Position numbers and translations under genes: made by a program
Part shown: one piece after another, positions 11,501 through 21,881 of the stretch
How positions within the stretch are numbered: position 1 is the first letter of the stretch
How the letters are laid out: each line of letters opens with the position of its first letter
The notes under the pieces: generated by a model
Databases searched by the model: none
What the model was told of the DNA's origin: nothing
The model's input: only the letters and a program-made list of their open reading frames with translations
Origin: Antedon mediterranea
Taxonomy: Eukaryota; Echinodermata; Crinoidea; Comatulida; Antedonidae
NCBI RefSeq assembly: GCF_964355755.1
Contig: NC_092674.1
Coordinates: 7,881,001 to 7,941,000, forward strand
Direction of reading: 5' to 3'
DNA length: 60,000 nucleotides

Positions 11501-12910
11501 CGTGTTAGGCCTACACTTTTTACAGATTTTTTTTGTATTATTCATTTGTAATGTAATAACACTTACCTCTAACAATCAACCTCATGACACCATGGTTACC
11601 ATCCGGGCTATCACCTGTATAACATTCATATACGCCATCATCTTTTCTTCGTATGTTTTCAATCACAGCAGACGTATTACCCCTCATATTGTATATTTCT
11701 TCACCGTAATTATGTCTCCAGCGTAAATCGGTAAGATTACCACCTTTACTGAGATTGATAGTGACAGACTCTCCTATACCGACTGTTATCGTTCTGTGCT
11801 CCATTTCAACATTGGCTGTAAAATTATACCAGTATGAACTAATAGTAGGCCTATATTTTTTAGTTTCTATTTAACCACCATGGAATTATAACATTTTCTA
11901 ATTTTATAGCTCTATGATTTAAAATCTTAAATTCATAATGTTATAATATCTTTATGAAGACACAAATAAGGATACCATGCCATTACTCACCAGAAACGGA
12001 TGTCAGTACAATTGCTGAGTTGGTGACTTCACCATTTTTCTTAGCTTCGAATGAAAAGACACCAACTCTGTCTGCAGCCCGTAAGCTACTAACGCCTAGA
12101 TACGTAAAATATGAATTGTGTAATCGGTATATAACTACACTTTCGGTGGGAAATATTTTACCGTCTGGCATATCCTTTGTCCTCGGTCTAGAGGAACCGT
12201 TATAATTACCAGTATCAGCCCAGGTCACGTTATTTTTGCCATCAACATTCTTGTATAATATTCCAACTGATAAATCTCTAATGTCTCTGTCGTCCTTAAG
12301 TGCGTATCCACTAAACCAACCAATACTATTATCGTCAACTAGTGGCGATCTAGAACTAATTGTTATATCTAATGGATCTATAAAAAATAAGATTGTATTA
12401 ATGTATTTATTTAAATTTCACGAGGCAGATACAGAATGTCCGTACATACATACATACATACATACATACATACATACATACATACATGGCATTCAATTTA
12501 CGCGGAGTTAAATTAATTATGTAGGTCAAAAAGTAGAACATTTGCCTCGAAAAGTGTCTAATAGCAATTTATTCTCGGCTTATGACATTCGTTCACGGTA
12601 CTGAAAGAGCGTAATTTATGATTTGGTTTGGATGTCTATTTCCTGCTATTTAAGAGCATAGTAGTTCTGCTTTAGGCTTTTCAGTTGGTTTGTGACATTA
12701 TGAAAGAATGTTAACAGTCCTTATTACTACCGACATATATCTTTATATGAATTCATGATAAAATAATTAATGAAACACTATAATAGGTTATCTAAATCTT
12801 GTGATATTATTTTAACCGTTTAGCTTACCTGTAGATTCTAATGGACAACCAAAATAGATAATTGCTACAACCAGATGGCACACATTTGACGTATATTTAA
12901 CGAAAATCAT
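5341..12910 (-). CDS. Kinase-less Tie-like receptor with ITAM tail, copy B (13 exons, 822 aa)
   Basis: Exons (minus strand): 12829-12910 signal peptide; 11991-12377 Ig1; 11567-11815 Ig2; 10982-11116, 10754-10897, 10512-10643, 9989-10129 EGF-like 1-4; 8916-9227 FN3-1; 8471-8538 plus 7930-8170 FN3-2; 7461-7745 FN3-3; 7287-7365 membrane segment; 5341-5554 tail. The joined exons total 2469 bases with no internal stop, and all splice phases agree. Rough residues: Ig1 28-156, Ig2 157-239, EGF 240-423, FN3 424-725, TM about 727-750, tail 752-822. Domain order and EGF wording follow Tie1/Tie2, but there are four EGFs, no third Ig and no kinase. The tail has an ITAM (Y778, Y790) and two Y-x-N sites (Y806, Y817). 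FN3-1 uses a GC donor. I infer a type I surface receptor that relies on recruited kinases; the ligand is unknown. Confidence 0.88.
5671..5756. repeat. Hairpin in the last intron of copy B
   Basis: The words AGGCGAAGGTAAAGGCTCAA and TTGAGCCTTTACTTTCGCCT pair across a loop of about 30 bases. It abuts the repeat starting at 5759. It could be a transposon end or a separate small foldback element. Confidence 0.7.
5759..6485. mobile_element. MITE with AGTCGCGTG ends and GGTC-rich subterminal repeats
   Basis: Inverted ends AGTCGCGTG (5759-5767) and CACGCGACT (6477-6485), each followed inward by runs of GGTC/TCGG (about 5787-5860 and 6430-6466). The right end recurs inverted at 48670-48710, so it is an interspersed family. 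It lies in the intron between the membrane and tail exons of copy B. No coding frame. The target duplication is unclear. Confidence 0.55.
6531..7282. repeat. 47-bp minisatellite, 16 identical units
   Basis: Sixteen head-to-tail copies of a 47-bp unit starting ATATGGATGAAATATCAAGC, with no change between units that I can see. The array ends at the splice donor of copy B's membrane exon (exon border 7287, donor GTATAG 7281-7286). The sequence next to the matching donor in copy C (52030-52077) resembles a single unit, so the unit came from the intron start. Uniform units point to recent expansion or to a length that assembly may not fix reliably. Confidence 0.97.
8640..8660. repeat. ACT microsatellite in an intron of copy B
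   Basis: About seven ACT triplets inside the intron between FN3-1 and FN3-2a. Confidence 0.9.
9270..9725 (+). mobile_element. Possible retroposon fragment in a copy B intron
   Basis: The FN3-1/EGF4 intron is about 760 bases in copy B and about 350 in copy C. The extra part has a short plus-strand open frame (9286-9474, ending SCGAICR) followed by about 220 untranslated bases and an A/T-rich tail (AATAAATGGAATGAATAAAT near 9698-9718). That layout suits a 5'-truncated LINE, but I do not recognise the peptide and cannot fix the ends. Confidence 0.3.
12443..12486. repeat. TACA microsatellite
   Basis: Eleven copies of the tetramer in the first intron of copy B. Confidence 0.97.
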
Positions 12911-13685
12911 TTCAATGTTCACCTTCTATGTTCACTTATGTCTAAAAAGACCAGTATAGTGTAGCAGTCCTAGACTTATTCCTTGTATACTCAATCTAAC
13001 TTTGACATTATATTATTTTACAAGAATTATTACTCAAATGAAACTGAAAGAAAAATTAATGGTTAAAAGAACACGTTTCGACAATAAACGTTTTGTCTTA
13101 TTAGTCAATGAAATTAAAACATGGTATCGCATGGACATGTACTTGTTTATTTATAGACATCTGTTTAGTGGTGCCAATTATTTATACATAATTGAACTAT
13201 AATAACGTAATTGTAAACTTAAATGACTAGTAAGCAAAGAAAACCGTAGAGTACGGTTGCAAATAAGGCCAAACAAAGCAATGTTTCAATACCTTTACCT
13301 ATATATTTAAACTAATTTTAATTGTTAGCAATACCCGGTAGCTGCGTAAGTCGTAATTTTTATTTGAAAGCGGTAATGACATAGCGGCTTGACTAAATTA
13401 AACAATAATACATATTATTGTTTACAAGCGGGATCAGCAAATAAATAGTCTAGTTTGCGTGTTGAGAATAATATAAAAACCAAAGTGTCGATCCGTGTTT
13501 TAAAGTATAGTTTTAAAGATGTAGCCTATTGTCCCAAAAATATGAAAAATAAAGATTAATAAAATCAGACTTTAAATAGGCCATTTTGCAGTTTTAATAA
13601 AGCTGTTCACTTCTGTAAAAAAAATAAACGAAAACAAAATTATTTCACTTATAAAAAGACAAAAGACTATAATGTACTCTGTATA

Positions 13686-14245
13686 TTATTTCACTTGTGG
13701 GAGTAAATATTTTATCGTTTAGCATAGGCTTATTTTGAAAATCTGTATAAATAGTATTACCACCCGTATGCCCAGTGTCATTCCAAGTCACGTTATCTTT
13801 CTCTTCGATTTTCTTGTACATTATTCCAACTGATAAATCTCGAATGTTTTTGTCGCCTCAAAGTATGTATCCAGCAAACCAACTACCACTAGGCGTCGTT
13901 AGTGGTGTCGTAGAAAATAATGTTATATCTAATGGATCTGCAAATGGATAGTAAGTGATTCATTTTCAATTATAAACTTTCAACAAACTTTAGTTAAACC
14001 TAAAAGAGATTTAAAACTGAAAAGAGAGGAACAAGAAATGCATTTGATTAAAATTTCCATTCTGAAAGTAGGCTACATTGTTAGTTCACTTTATTTCCAT
14101 TGTCACTCTTTGTGTCTGATAAAACTGGCTAAACAAATTCGCAAGCTTTAAATATATTACTCCTACTCTGTATCGTTCGACAACCAAAACTGAGAACTGC
14201 TAAAACCAGATAAAGAATATTTAACAAATAGTTTACGGAAAACAT
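13686..14245 (-). pseudogene. Tie-like receptor pseudogene, copy D (first two exons)
   Basis: A signal-peptide exon (14167-14245, start at 14245, 26 codons plus one base, donor GTAGGA) and an Ig1-like exon starting at about 13939 after a good acceptor. It opens PLDIT like the others and keeps DLSVGI, NVTW and the ending region. An in-frame TGA follows about 26 codons into the Ig1 exon (in ...GYIL then stop). Similarity fades near 13686, before the exon should end, and no Ig2, EGF or FN3 exons follow at lower coordinates before copy B's own first exon. It is more diverged than A, B and C are from one another, so it is an older, truncated duplicate. Confidence 0.85.
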
Positions 14246-15490
14246 GATTTTGAATGAGAATGTAGAATAATGATACAACCCAGAAAGCACTACCATTATA
14301 AGTTCTTTATGATGAATATCACTATAAATAACCGTTATTTACCTTGTGTCGCTGTGTCAGACAATGGTTACATTGTAGGACATTGTGATCTGGCACTTAA
14401 CAAATAATAGTAGCATGTATATACATACAGAAAATGTATTGCAATTAAAACTGGATGGACACGCAAGCAACGTATACAAAGATGGTGGAATAGCGCAGAT
14501 GTCTGAATAATTATAACTTTTTTATTTGCTTTCCTTTATTTTTTTGCTGAAATTGTTTATATATTACTGTCAGTGGTATCGTGCAAATAATTGCTGCTAA
14601 GCTAATCACAAATCAGAACATTGTATCGTATTATCTTACATGCTCATACGACATGTTGAATACTACTGTGGCGGCGCTATTTACACTATTATTTATGGCG
14701 CAAGTTATTGGTATTGATCACTAGAATGAAGTAATGTATAAATAGCATAAAGACGGAGAACAAATTGGTAGGGATATGTGTTGTAAATAAAGTACGAATA
14801 AATTTAGCTGATTGTCGTTATTGTGTACGCTTACTTGTCAGAAGTTTATAGACCGACATTCTACTACTACATACGTCGAGGTATTGATTTGTACATACAA
14901 GGTTAAGGTGAAACCCAATTCATAGAAAATAATTAAATATATATATATCGGTATCTTTATTTCAATAAAAAACATCAGAAGTACAATATAAAAAATAAAA
15001 AATAAATTAAATGAAAAAAGTTGAATTAGGGTACTTATTTACAATTTTTTATATTATAAAAAATATATAAAAAGCGTACATAAACAAGAAATATTTCTTA
15101 CAAAAAACGCCGCTCGACATTTTTAAATTAATCATTGTTCTTTTGATTAATTTATGAGAATTATTAAAAAGATGTCCTTTAATCGCATACAAATCACAGA
15201 TAGTTCTTTAATTATGAATCACATGCCCATTTTTTCACTAATTACTTGTATACACAGCATTTGAAAGAAGATATGTGTACCTTTCCAAAAATGTATTATT
15301 TGCCAACAAATATTATTCTACTAATTAAAAAATGGCATTTAAAAATGGTCAATTTTAAAATGTAATGTGCTGTAGCCTGTTTGTCTGTGACCTCAACCTG
15401 AACTGTAGGCATGCAACTGAATACCCTCTAGAGACAACGTGACTTCAAGTTGGTACAAGTGGAAATTCTTCTACAATCTGTTGATTCGCG
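14246..15490. other. Intergenic, no gene seen
   Basis: AT-rich DNA upstream of pseudogene D, with a short AT run at 14936-14950. No conserved open frame, repeat or transposon end could be supported. Confidence 0.5.
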
Positions 15491-15494
15491 TCAA

Positions 15495-15887
15495 CCAATC
15501 AAAGGGCAAGAATCCAAAATCATTCAACCGTGAGCCCTCATAGACTCTTTTCCCAGAGGATTTTTGGGTCCAGCAGCTGGGACCTATAAATTATAGTCGA
15601 GTATGCATTTTAGCCAAAAACGTCAGTCTCTAGTACTATAAATGCTGCTTGCGTTCAGCTTATACATGAGTCATCTCTTGTGACGTAGCGGGCTAGAGCA
15701 GCAGCGTGAAAAATATTTCACGGAAAAAAAACAAGAAAAAAACAGAGCAAAAGGATTTCAAAGTGACTTAAAAAATAACTTGCCTCAGGAATGCGTGAGC
15801 CACCACACATTGAAGGCAGAGCAAGAACCAGGGCAATTCCCTCAACCACCCAGACAATGGTGTCCCAGCAACCTCCGGATGTCAAGA
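15495..15887 (+). promoter_or_regulatory. Possible promoter and first coding exon, plus strand
   Basis: A CCAAT box (15495-15499), two TATAAA boxes (15585-15590 and 15637-15642) and a TGACGT element (15681-15686) lie in order on the plus strand. An ATG at 15791 follows about 150 bases after the second TATA box. It opens 32 codons (MREPPHIEGRARTRAIP..., rich in P, T, Q) and runs to a possible donor GTAAAA at 15888. The stretch is less AT-rich than its surroundings. The rest of the gene, if real, would lie in or beyond the palindrome. I do not recognise the peptide and there is no second line of evidence. Confidence 0.3.
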
Positions 15888-16532
15888 GTAAAATAAGTAA
15901 TTCAAAATGCTGTACTTAAAAACAAAATTGTCATTTAACTATTAATTATTATTTTTATTCTACTGCAATCTGTATTTACAAGCACAAAACACACACACTC
16001 ATAAAAGACAAACTGATTTTGTGTAGTGTAAAATATCACCCGATTCTGCTGCTCTACACAGGTGCTATCTGTAAAACTATAGCAAGTTATACACGTTGTT
16101 GTCTGCTATAATTGCTGTACTTTTAACACACGGTACACTGTCTGTAGCACATTGTCTGTTGACAATTTACAATGATGTACAACCATAGGCAGGTTTTCGT
16201 ACTGCCATGCAAGAATGGATAGGTGCTTTCCGCCGCTTTTAGGCCTTCTTGTCAATTATTGTTATTATTATACGAATACGTAATTAGTTTAGTAGCTCAT
16301 CTACCTTTTTAGCAGGGCATAATGAATATTGTAGCTAGGCTAGGCCTACTAGTCTAGCGGGAAATCAACCAATTATTTGGTTGGATACGAGTTTAGGGTA
16401 GGAAGTTAAGTACGAGTTGGCATGGGTACGAGTCGACCAGGGGTGAATCGACCAGGGTACACCCGGCCGCCCTACTAGAGCATAGGCTACAGGCCTGCAG
16501 GAATGGGAAATCTGTCCTAGCTATAGGCATAG

Positions 16533-17626
16533 GGGTGTCACGAAAGCTCAGACCACGAAAGCTCAGACCCCCTAAGACCTAAGATCACGAAAGCTAAGAC
16601 CCAACACCTAAGATTACAAATATTTATCTTTCGCACCTGCCTTGTATTTTAACTCCCAACATTTTTATTCTGAATACCACACCTTAGAATTGGCACTCTC
16701 ATGAAAAAGAATCACATAAAAAGTAACAAATACATTTTTAAATTGATGATTTTACAGACGTTTTTCTCGCACACAAAATGACTAGCCTACAGTACAGTAG
16801 GCCTACCCCATGGGCCATGTTCAATGTTTTTGTTTCTATGGAACGTCAAAAGAGCAAAAATTATATAGAGGGCTGAAAACTCTGTGGAGTCCATATCTAC
16901 AGTGTGGATGGAACAATGTAAAATTAAAATTGTTATGATAATAGTATAATCATGCAAGTACGAAGAAATAAATACTGGCAAATAAATTTTAATTTAAAAA
17001 TCATGATAAGTTTTTTTGTTTCGTTTTCTTTCTGTTTTTATACTTGTACTATTATTGTTGCTCTTTTGGCGCTCCATAGAAACAAAAACATTGAGCCTGG
17101 ATGGGGAGCTCGAGGAGTTACATTGTCATTACAGTATACAAAGAAACACATCTGTAAAATCATCAATTTAAAGGATTTATTTATTTGTTATTATGTGTTT
17201 CTCCTTCTGAAAGTACTTATAAGTCCTAATTTTAAAGTGTGGTGTTCAGGATAAAGTTAGTCAACAAATTTGGAGTCAAAATACAAGAAAGGCAGGTGCG
17301 TAAGAAAAACATCCTCTGAAGCAACACAATGGAGTAAATATATACCAACAAACAACCCGTCAAGTTTGTTTGTTGTAAAGAAAAAATATACATTTACTCA
17401 ACGGGCGAAAATAATGTGAGTTTATCTATGTTTTTCGGTAGTATTAAATTATATTTATGGTAATAAATGAAACCTACTGTGTTTAAAATTATGTATCGAT
17501 AAACAAGTATTGTTTTTAAGCTGTAGTATATCTTAGTATTTGTAATCTTAGGTGTTGGGTCTTAGCTTTCGTGATCTTAGGTCTTAGGGGGTCTGAGCTT
17601 TCGTGGTCTGAGCTTTCGTGACACCC
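16533..17626. mobile_element. Foldback MITE with 10-bp target duplication (left-arm copy)
   Basis: Ends GGGTGTCACGAAAGCTCAGA and its complement, with terminal inverted repeats of about 90 bases holding three variants of ACGAAAGCTNAGACC. Flanked by ATAGGCATAG on both sides (16523-16532 and 17627-17636). The interior is itself a loose inverted repeat over most of its 1.09 kb. A 10-bp duplication fits Mutator-like elements; the family label is inference. A second copy sits at 33182-34252 at a different place in the other arm. Confidence 0.88.
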
Positions 17627-17865
17627 ATAGGCATAGGCCTACATTGGGACGCCCAAAAAAGCCATCCTGTTTGGGTATGTTGCTTCGTCAATACCACAAT
17701 AATAAAACTATACACAAAGATGTGCTATAACTAACTTTAATAACAACTCAAGTCAAACGAACAATATGGCGGTCTACGCACGTTGTTTCTCTTTCTCTCC
17801 AACTACATACGTCATACGTATGGGCGGCCTTAAGGGCCTCACACCTCCCCTTAGATCCAAAGTGC

Positions 17866-19383
17866 TTATGGCCATTTTGGATCTTCAATCAATCTTGCAG
17901 GGGCCTTAATGGTGCTGCGCATATACCTATGCCTTTTGGGCAGGTCCACTGGGACAAAGCCAATGGATTGCGGCGTACGTTTACGTATAAAGCGTCGGTT
18001 TCTAACTAACACCCTTCCCCCCGATGTTTTGATGAAGTATCTCCTGTTTGGTTTGATATCAATTATTGTTCCGTAAATGTTAAACAGTTTATCTAAATGA
18101 TTATATACTGCAACATGGTTATGAAGCTTTAAATATGACAGTTCTTTGGTGTGAAGGTCAAAGTATTGTTTCTCTTTCACCTTCCCCTTTTCCAAGATGA
18201 TTTGGGCTTCCTTAATATCTTTCTGGAAGTCGGCATTAAAGGCGCGATGGTGCGTTGGTAGTGTATCCTGAATAGGTCGTCCAAATAACTTTATAGCAGG
18301 AGATAATCCATCTTTCCTACATGGAATATTTCTGTAGTGCAATAGCGCTTTTGCTAACTGTTCTTTGTCTGGTAATGTATGATTTGAAGATGATGAGCGG
18401 ATAAGCTTTTCCATGGATTTGACTGTAGCTTCAGCTTTCCCATTAGATTGTTGGTGATAAGGTGAGCTGTATTTTATGGTGAACTGCCAGTTATTAGCGA
18501 ACTGGTTAAAACCATTGGAGGTGAATTGTGGTCCTCCGTCGCACCAAAATACTTCAGGTACACCAACATTACAGAATATGTCTCTTAGCTTTTCAGTCGT
18601 AGCTGCTGCAGTAGTATTCTTACCCATATCTTCAATAATTGGCCAGTCAGTTAGGCAATCAACCACGATCAGATAATTTCTACCATTCACAAAGGCAAAA
18701 TCTGCTGCAAGTTGCTGGAAGGGTCTGGTTGGTTGGGGTTTCTGAATCAGTGGTTCTCTGGGATTGACAGGTAAGTTATCCTGACAAAACTTACAGTTTG
18801 AAGTCATGTTCTCAATATCTCGATCAATGTTCGGCCAATATAAAATCATACGGGCCCTGTCTTGAGCTCGTCGAATTCCAGGATGTGCATGATGAAGCTT
18901 GTCTAACATGATTGGTCGAAGGGCTTCTGGAACAAATAGTCTGCATCCATATACAAGAAGGTCTTGTTCAACTGACAATTCAGCTCGAATACACCAGTAT
19001 TTCTTTAGATTATCAGGCATACTCGTCTTTGTTGCTGGGAAGCCATCTGTAGATACCATTTGTTTCAGTGTCTGATATTCATTGTCATCATTTGCGGCCT
19101 TCAATATTTTGAGCAATCTGGCATTATCAGCGTCCACACTGTCCGTGGCTGCTCGAATGGCAGCCAATGTAGGTATTGGACTAGATTCTTGACCGTTGAA
19201 TGCTAATTGTTCAGCTAATTCATCTGTACTCGAAGGATTCGCATGTGGGTAACGTGACAGTGCGTCTTCTGCGTAGTTGTCTTTGCCTTTAACCCACTGT
19301 GCAGTGAAGTTGTATCGAGACATTCTAGTTTTAAGTCGTTGTAATCTGACATTGACGATTTCATCTAATCTATGAGTGTTCAA
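17866..19383 (-). CDS. Retrotransposon Pol, second part (RNase H end, integrase)
   Basis: 505 codons in the frame that continues pol after the RNase H frameshift; it has no ATG of its own. It opens with the end of RNase H (DNYAEDALSRYP), then an HHCC zinc-binding module near 165-200 (HAHPGIRR ... CKFC). The integrase core has acidic residues near 229, 281 (WCDGGPQF) and 317, in the D,D(35)E spacing. A basic C-terminal segment follows. It overlaps the first part by a few bases. Probably not translated in this copy unless ribosomes shift frame at the junction. Confidence 0.9.
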   Translation of the reverse strand: MNTHRLDEIVNVRLQRLKTRMSRYNFTAQWVKGKDNYAEDALSRYPHANPSSTDELAEQLAFNGQESSPIPTLAAIRAATDSVDADNARLLKILKAANDDNEYQTLKQMVSTDGFPATKTSMPDNLKKYWCIRAELSVEQDLLVYGCRLFVPEALRPIMLDKLHHAHPGIRRAQDRARMILYWPNIDRDIENMTSNCKFCQDNLPVNPREPLIQKPQPTRPFQQLAADFAFVNGRNYLIVVDCLTDWPIIEDMGKNTTAAATTEKLRDIFCNVGVPEVFWCDGGPQFTSNGFNQFANNWQFTIKYSSPYHQQSNGKAEATVKSMEKLIRSSSSNHTLPDKEQLAKALLHYRNIPCRKDGLSPAIKLFGRPIQDTLPTHHRAFNADFQKDIKEAQIILEKGKVKEKQYFDLHTKELSYLKLHNHVAVYNHLDKLFNIYGTIIDIKPNRRYFIKTSGGRVLVRNRRFIRKRTPQSIGFVPVDLPKRHRYMRSTIKAPARLIEDPKWP

Positions 19384-21881
19384 TATAGGAATAAGCGGAT
19401 GATGATCATTTCAAAATGGTGTAATCCATCTAAAAACATATAGCATTTCTGTGCTGCCCAAGCAACGGCTAACATTTCAAGTTCTATCACTGCGTATCTG
19501 CTTTCTGCATCTGTCAGATATCGCGAACCGGCCTGTACTGTTTTCCACTCATCACCATCATGTCTTTGAGATAGAATATAGCCAATGCCATGTCTGCAGG
19601 CATCAGTGGTCAATCTCGTTGGCTTTTTTAAGTCAAAAAACGCCATTGTGGGTGCTATAGAAAGTTCATTCTTAACGTTATCAAAAGCTTGATCATGAAC
19701 AGCATTCCACATGAATTCGTTCTTTTCAGATAGCAAGGGTCGCAGTGGAGTCATCAGCTCTGCGATCTTACTAGTCGAGGAGGCAAGTTGGTTTACAAGT
19801 CCACTAAATGCCCTCAAATCTGATCTGGAACTGGGCTTTGGAAATTTATTGATCGCTTCCATGGTTTTAGGACCGATCGAATATCCATTACGTGATAAGG
19901 TGAAACCTGCAAAGGCAACTGTAGTTTTACATAACTGTACCTTATCAGTTGACAGCGCAATATGGTGTTGTTGACATCTCTTGAGATATTCTGTAACCAC
20001 TTTCTGATGCTCTTGTCTGGTTTTACTGAAAATAACCACGTCGTCGACTATGCGTCTATGATTAGTTAAACCTTGAAGCGCCTCATCCATTCGACGATTA
20101 TAATGGTCCGAAATAGATGTGATACCGTATGGTGCTCGCAAATATTTATACCGTCCGAAGGGAGTTGTGAACGTTGTATAAGATTGGCTTTGTTTCTCTA
20201 ATAGAATTTGGTGATATCCTTTCAGCGCATCGATTACAGTAAAGAACTGAGCATCGGATGCAGCAATATCTGCTACAGCTTCCTGTGGAGTAGTATGAGG
20301 ATAATACTCGCGTTTTACACTTTTATTTAGTTGAGATAAGTCAACACACATTCTGATTTTGTCAGTGTCCTTCTTTGGTGCAATGACGATTGGAGCACAC
20401 CAATTGGAATGTTCAGTAGTCTTGACAATGATGCCTTGGCTTTCAAGCGTTTCAAGCTCTGCTTTCAGCTTATCATTGTAGGCATACGGTATCTTTCGTG
20501 GGGTGCTAACACAAAATTGTTTAGCATCATCTGCTATCTTGATTGTGAATTTTTCACCAGGCATCGAGCGAATTATACCATCAAACACTTCTGGAAATTC
20601 CTTGGACAAGTTAGTCAGATTGAAACGTGGCGCAGCAATCGGACTAATGTTAGTAACTGATGCAACGTTTGCGTGACACAGTGGCTCAGGGTAAGCTGGT
20701 GAGAGAAATCCCAACTGCTTTGATGCATCCCATGATAAAATAATGTCATCGATGTCATCAGAAAAATAAATTGTAACACTCACGCAACGTTCGTCGGTTG
20801 AAAAGATTAGTGGTAATTTTCCTGCAATCTGAATTCTGCTACCTTCGACAGTTTCAGGTCGTATTTTGCAAAGGATGAGATTCTCTACGTGGTCATTAAT
20901 TTGTTCGAGCAGTGATGTAGGAGCGAGACAAATATCTGAACCGGAATCAGGAAGAACAAGAGCGTCTACGGCATGTTCCCTGTGTGTTATCATTACTGTG
21001 GTTCGAGGTGCATGTGTAAACTGATCGTACTGACTGCACGTATTGATCCGTATCGCTCCATTTTGGGGCTTAGAGCGGCATACGGTTGAAAAATGTCCGC
21101 GTTTCCTACACGTATTACACGTAGCATCTGCAGCGGGGCAGTGCTGCCTTCCACGTTGGAGGACCTTGCCACAGTAGTTACATTTATCATTATTACTAGA
21201 AGATGGTTGTTGCTTACCCTGCTGCTTATTAATATGCTGCTTTTCTGGTTTTTTACTGTGATGTTTTCTCATATTATTGGACTTTCTTACAGCCGCAGTA
21301 GTGCTTGTCTGGTCTAGGCTTAGCTGTTGAGGATTTATTTCATCCCTTTGTCGTTTAGCGGCCTCTAACGCACGTACCGTTGATATGGTTTTGGTCAAAT
21401 CCAATTTGTCAATCGCTAAGAGTTTTTCAACAATTGTATTATCAGAGAGTCCCTCGATGATTTGATCTCTTATGGCATTCTTAGCACATTGATCATTACA
21501 GAAGTTGCATTCACGCACAAGGTCGCGTAGGCTAACAAGGTAGTCGTCAAATTCTTCGCCAGGTTTTTGTACCCTGGATCGAAACTTTTTCCGTTCAACG
21601 GATTCGTTCAGTTGACCTTGAATATGCGTTTCCAACGCCGTAATAATGTCCGTAGGTGACTTGAGCTGAGCCTGAGTAAGGCCTAGGTACATTAAAATCT
21701 TTATAGTGTCAACAGAAAGGCTCAAACTGAGCACGTTTACCTGTGCTTGGTTGGGCTGTTGATCAAGTTCAGTGACAGCATTGTACGCTTCCCATTGAGT
21801 TTTCCATACACGAAACTCCGACAGTCTGTCGCTCGCTAAATCTAGCTTGGGAGGCTGAACTTTGATTGCTCGCAGCGCCAT
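19380..21881 (-). CDS. Retrotransposon Gag-Pol, first part (gag, protease, RT, start of RNase H)
   Basis: 833 codons. The start codon uses the last base of the 5' LTR, so translation begins at the LTR/primer-site border. Seen in order: a capsid-like region to about 220; a cysteine-rich region ending in a CX2CX4HX4C knuckle near 254-267; a protease active site DSG near 310; reverse transcriptase about 480-680 with the catalytic core IVDD near 610; and the start of RNase H (TTDACRHGIGY). Gag and pol share one frame. The frame is lost inside RNase H at about 19395-19400 and ends a few codons later, so this copy cannot make intact RNase H and integrase without a shift. Family-level call is firm, clade call is not. 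Confidence 0.93.
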   Translation of the reverse strand: MALRAIKVQPPKLDLASDRLSEFRVWKTQWEAYNAVTELDQQPNQAQVNVLSLSLSVDTIKILMYLGLTQAQLKSPTDIITALETHIQGQLNESVERKKFRSRVQKPGEEFDDYLVSLRDLVRECNFCNDQCAKNAIRDQIIEGLSDNTIVEKLLAIDKLDLTKTISTVRALEAAKRQRDEINPQQLSLDQTSTTAAVRKSNNMRKHHSKKPEKQHINKQQGKQQPSSSNNDKCNYCGKVLQRGRQHCPAADATCNTCRKRGHFSTVCRSKPQNGAIRINTCSQYDQFTHAPRTTVMITHREHAVDALVLPDSGSDICLAPTSLLEQINDHVENLILCKIRPETVEGSRIQIAGKLPLIFSTDERCVSVTIYFSDDIDDIILSWDASKQLGFLSPAYPEPLCHANVASVTNISPIAAPRFNLTNLSKEFPEVFDGIIRSMPGEKFTIKIADDAKQFCVSTPRKIPYAYNDKLKAELETLESQGIIVKTTEHSNWCAPIVIAPKKDTDKIRMCVDLSQLNKSVKREYYPHTTPQEAVADIAASDAQFFTVIDALKGYHQILLEKQSQSYTTFTTPFGRYKYLRAPYGITSISDHYNRRMDEALQGLTNHRRIVDDVVIFSKTRQEHQKVVTEYLKRCQQHHIALSTDKVQLCKTTVAFAGFTLSRNGYSIGPKTMEAINKFPKPSSRSDLRAFSGLVNQLASSTSKIAELMTPLRPLLSEKNEFMWNAVHDQAFDNVKNELSIAPTMAFFDLKKPTRLTTDACRHGIGYILSQRHDGDEWKTVQAGSRYLTDAESRYAVIELEMLAVAWAAQKCYMFLDGLHHFEMIIIRLFLY

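Noticed and set aside
17866-21881. Opposite-strand frames inside the gypsy element
   Set aside because: Shadows of the gag-pol frames.
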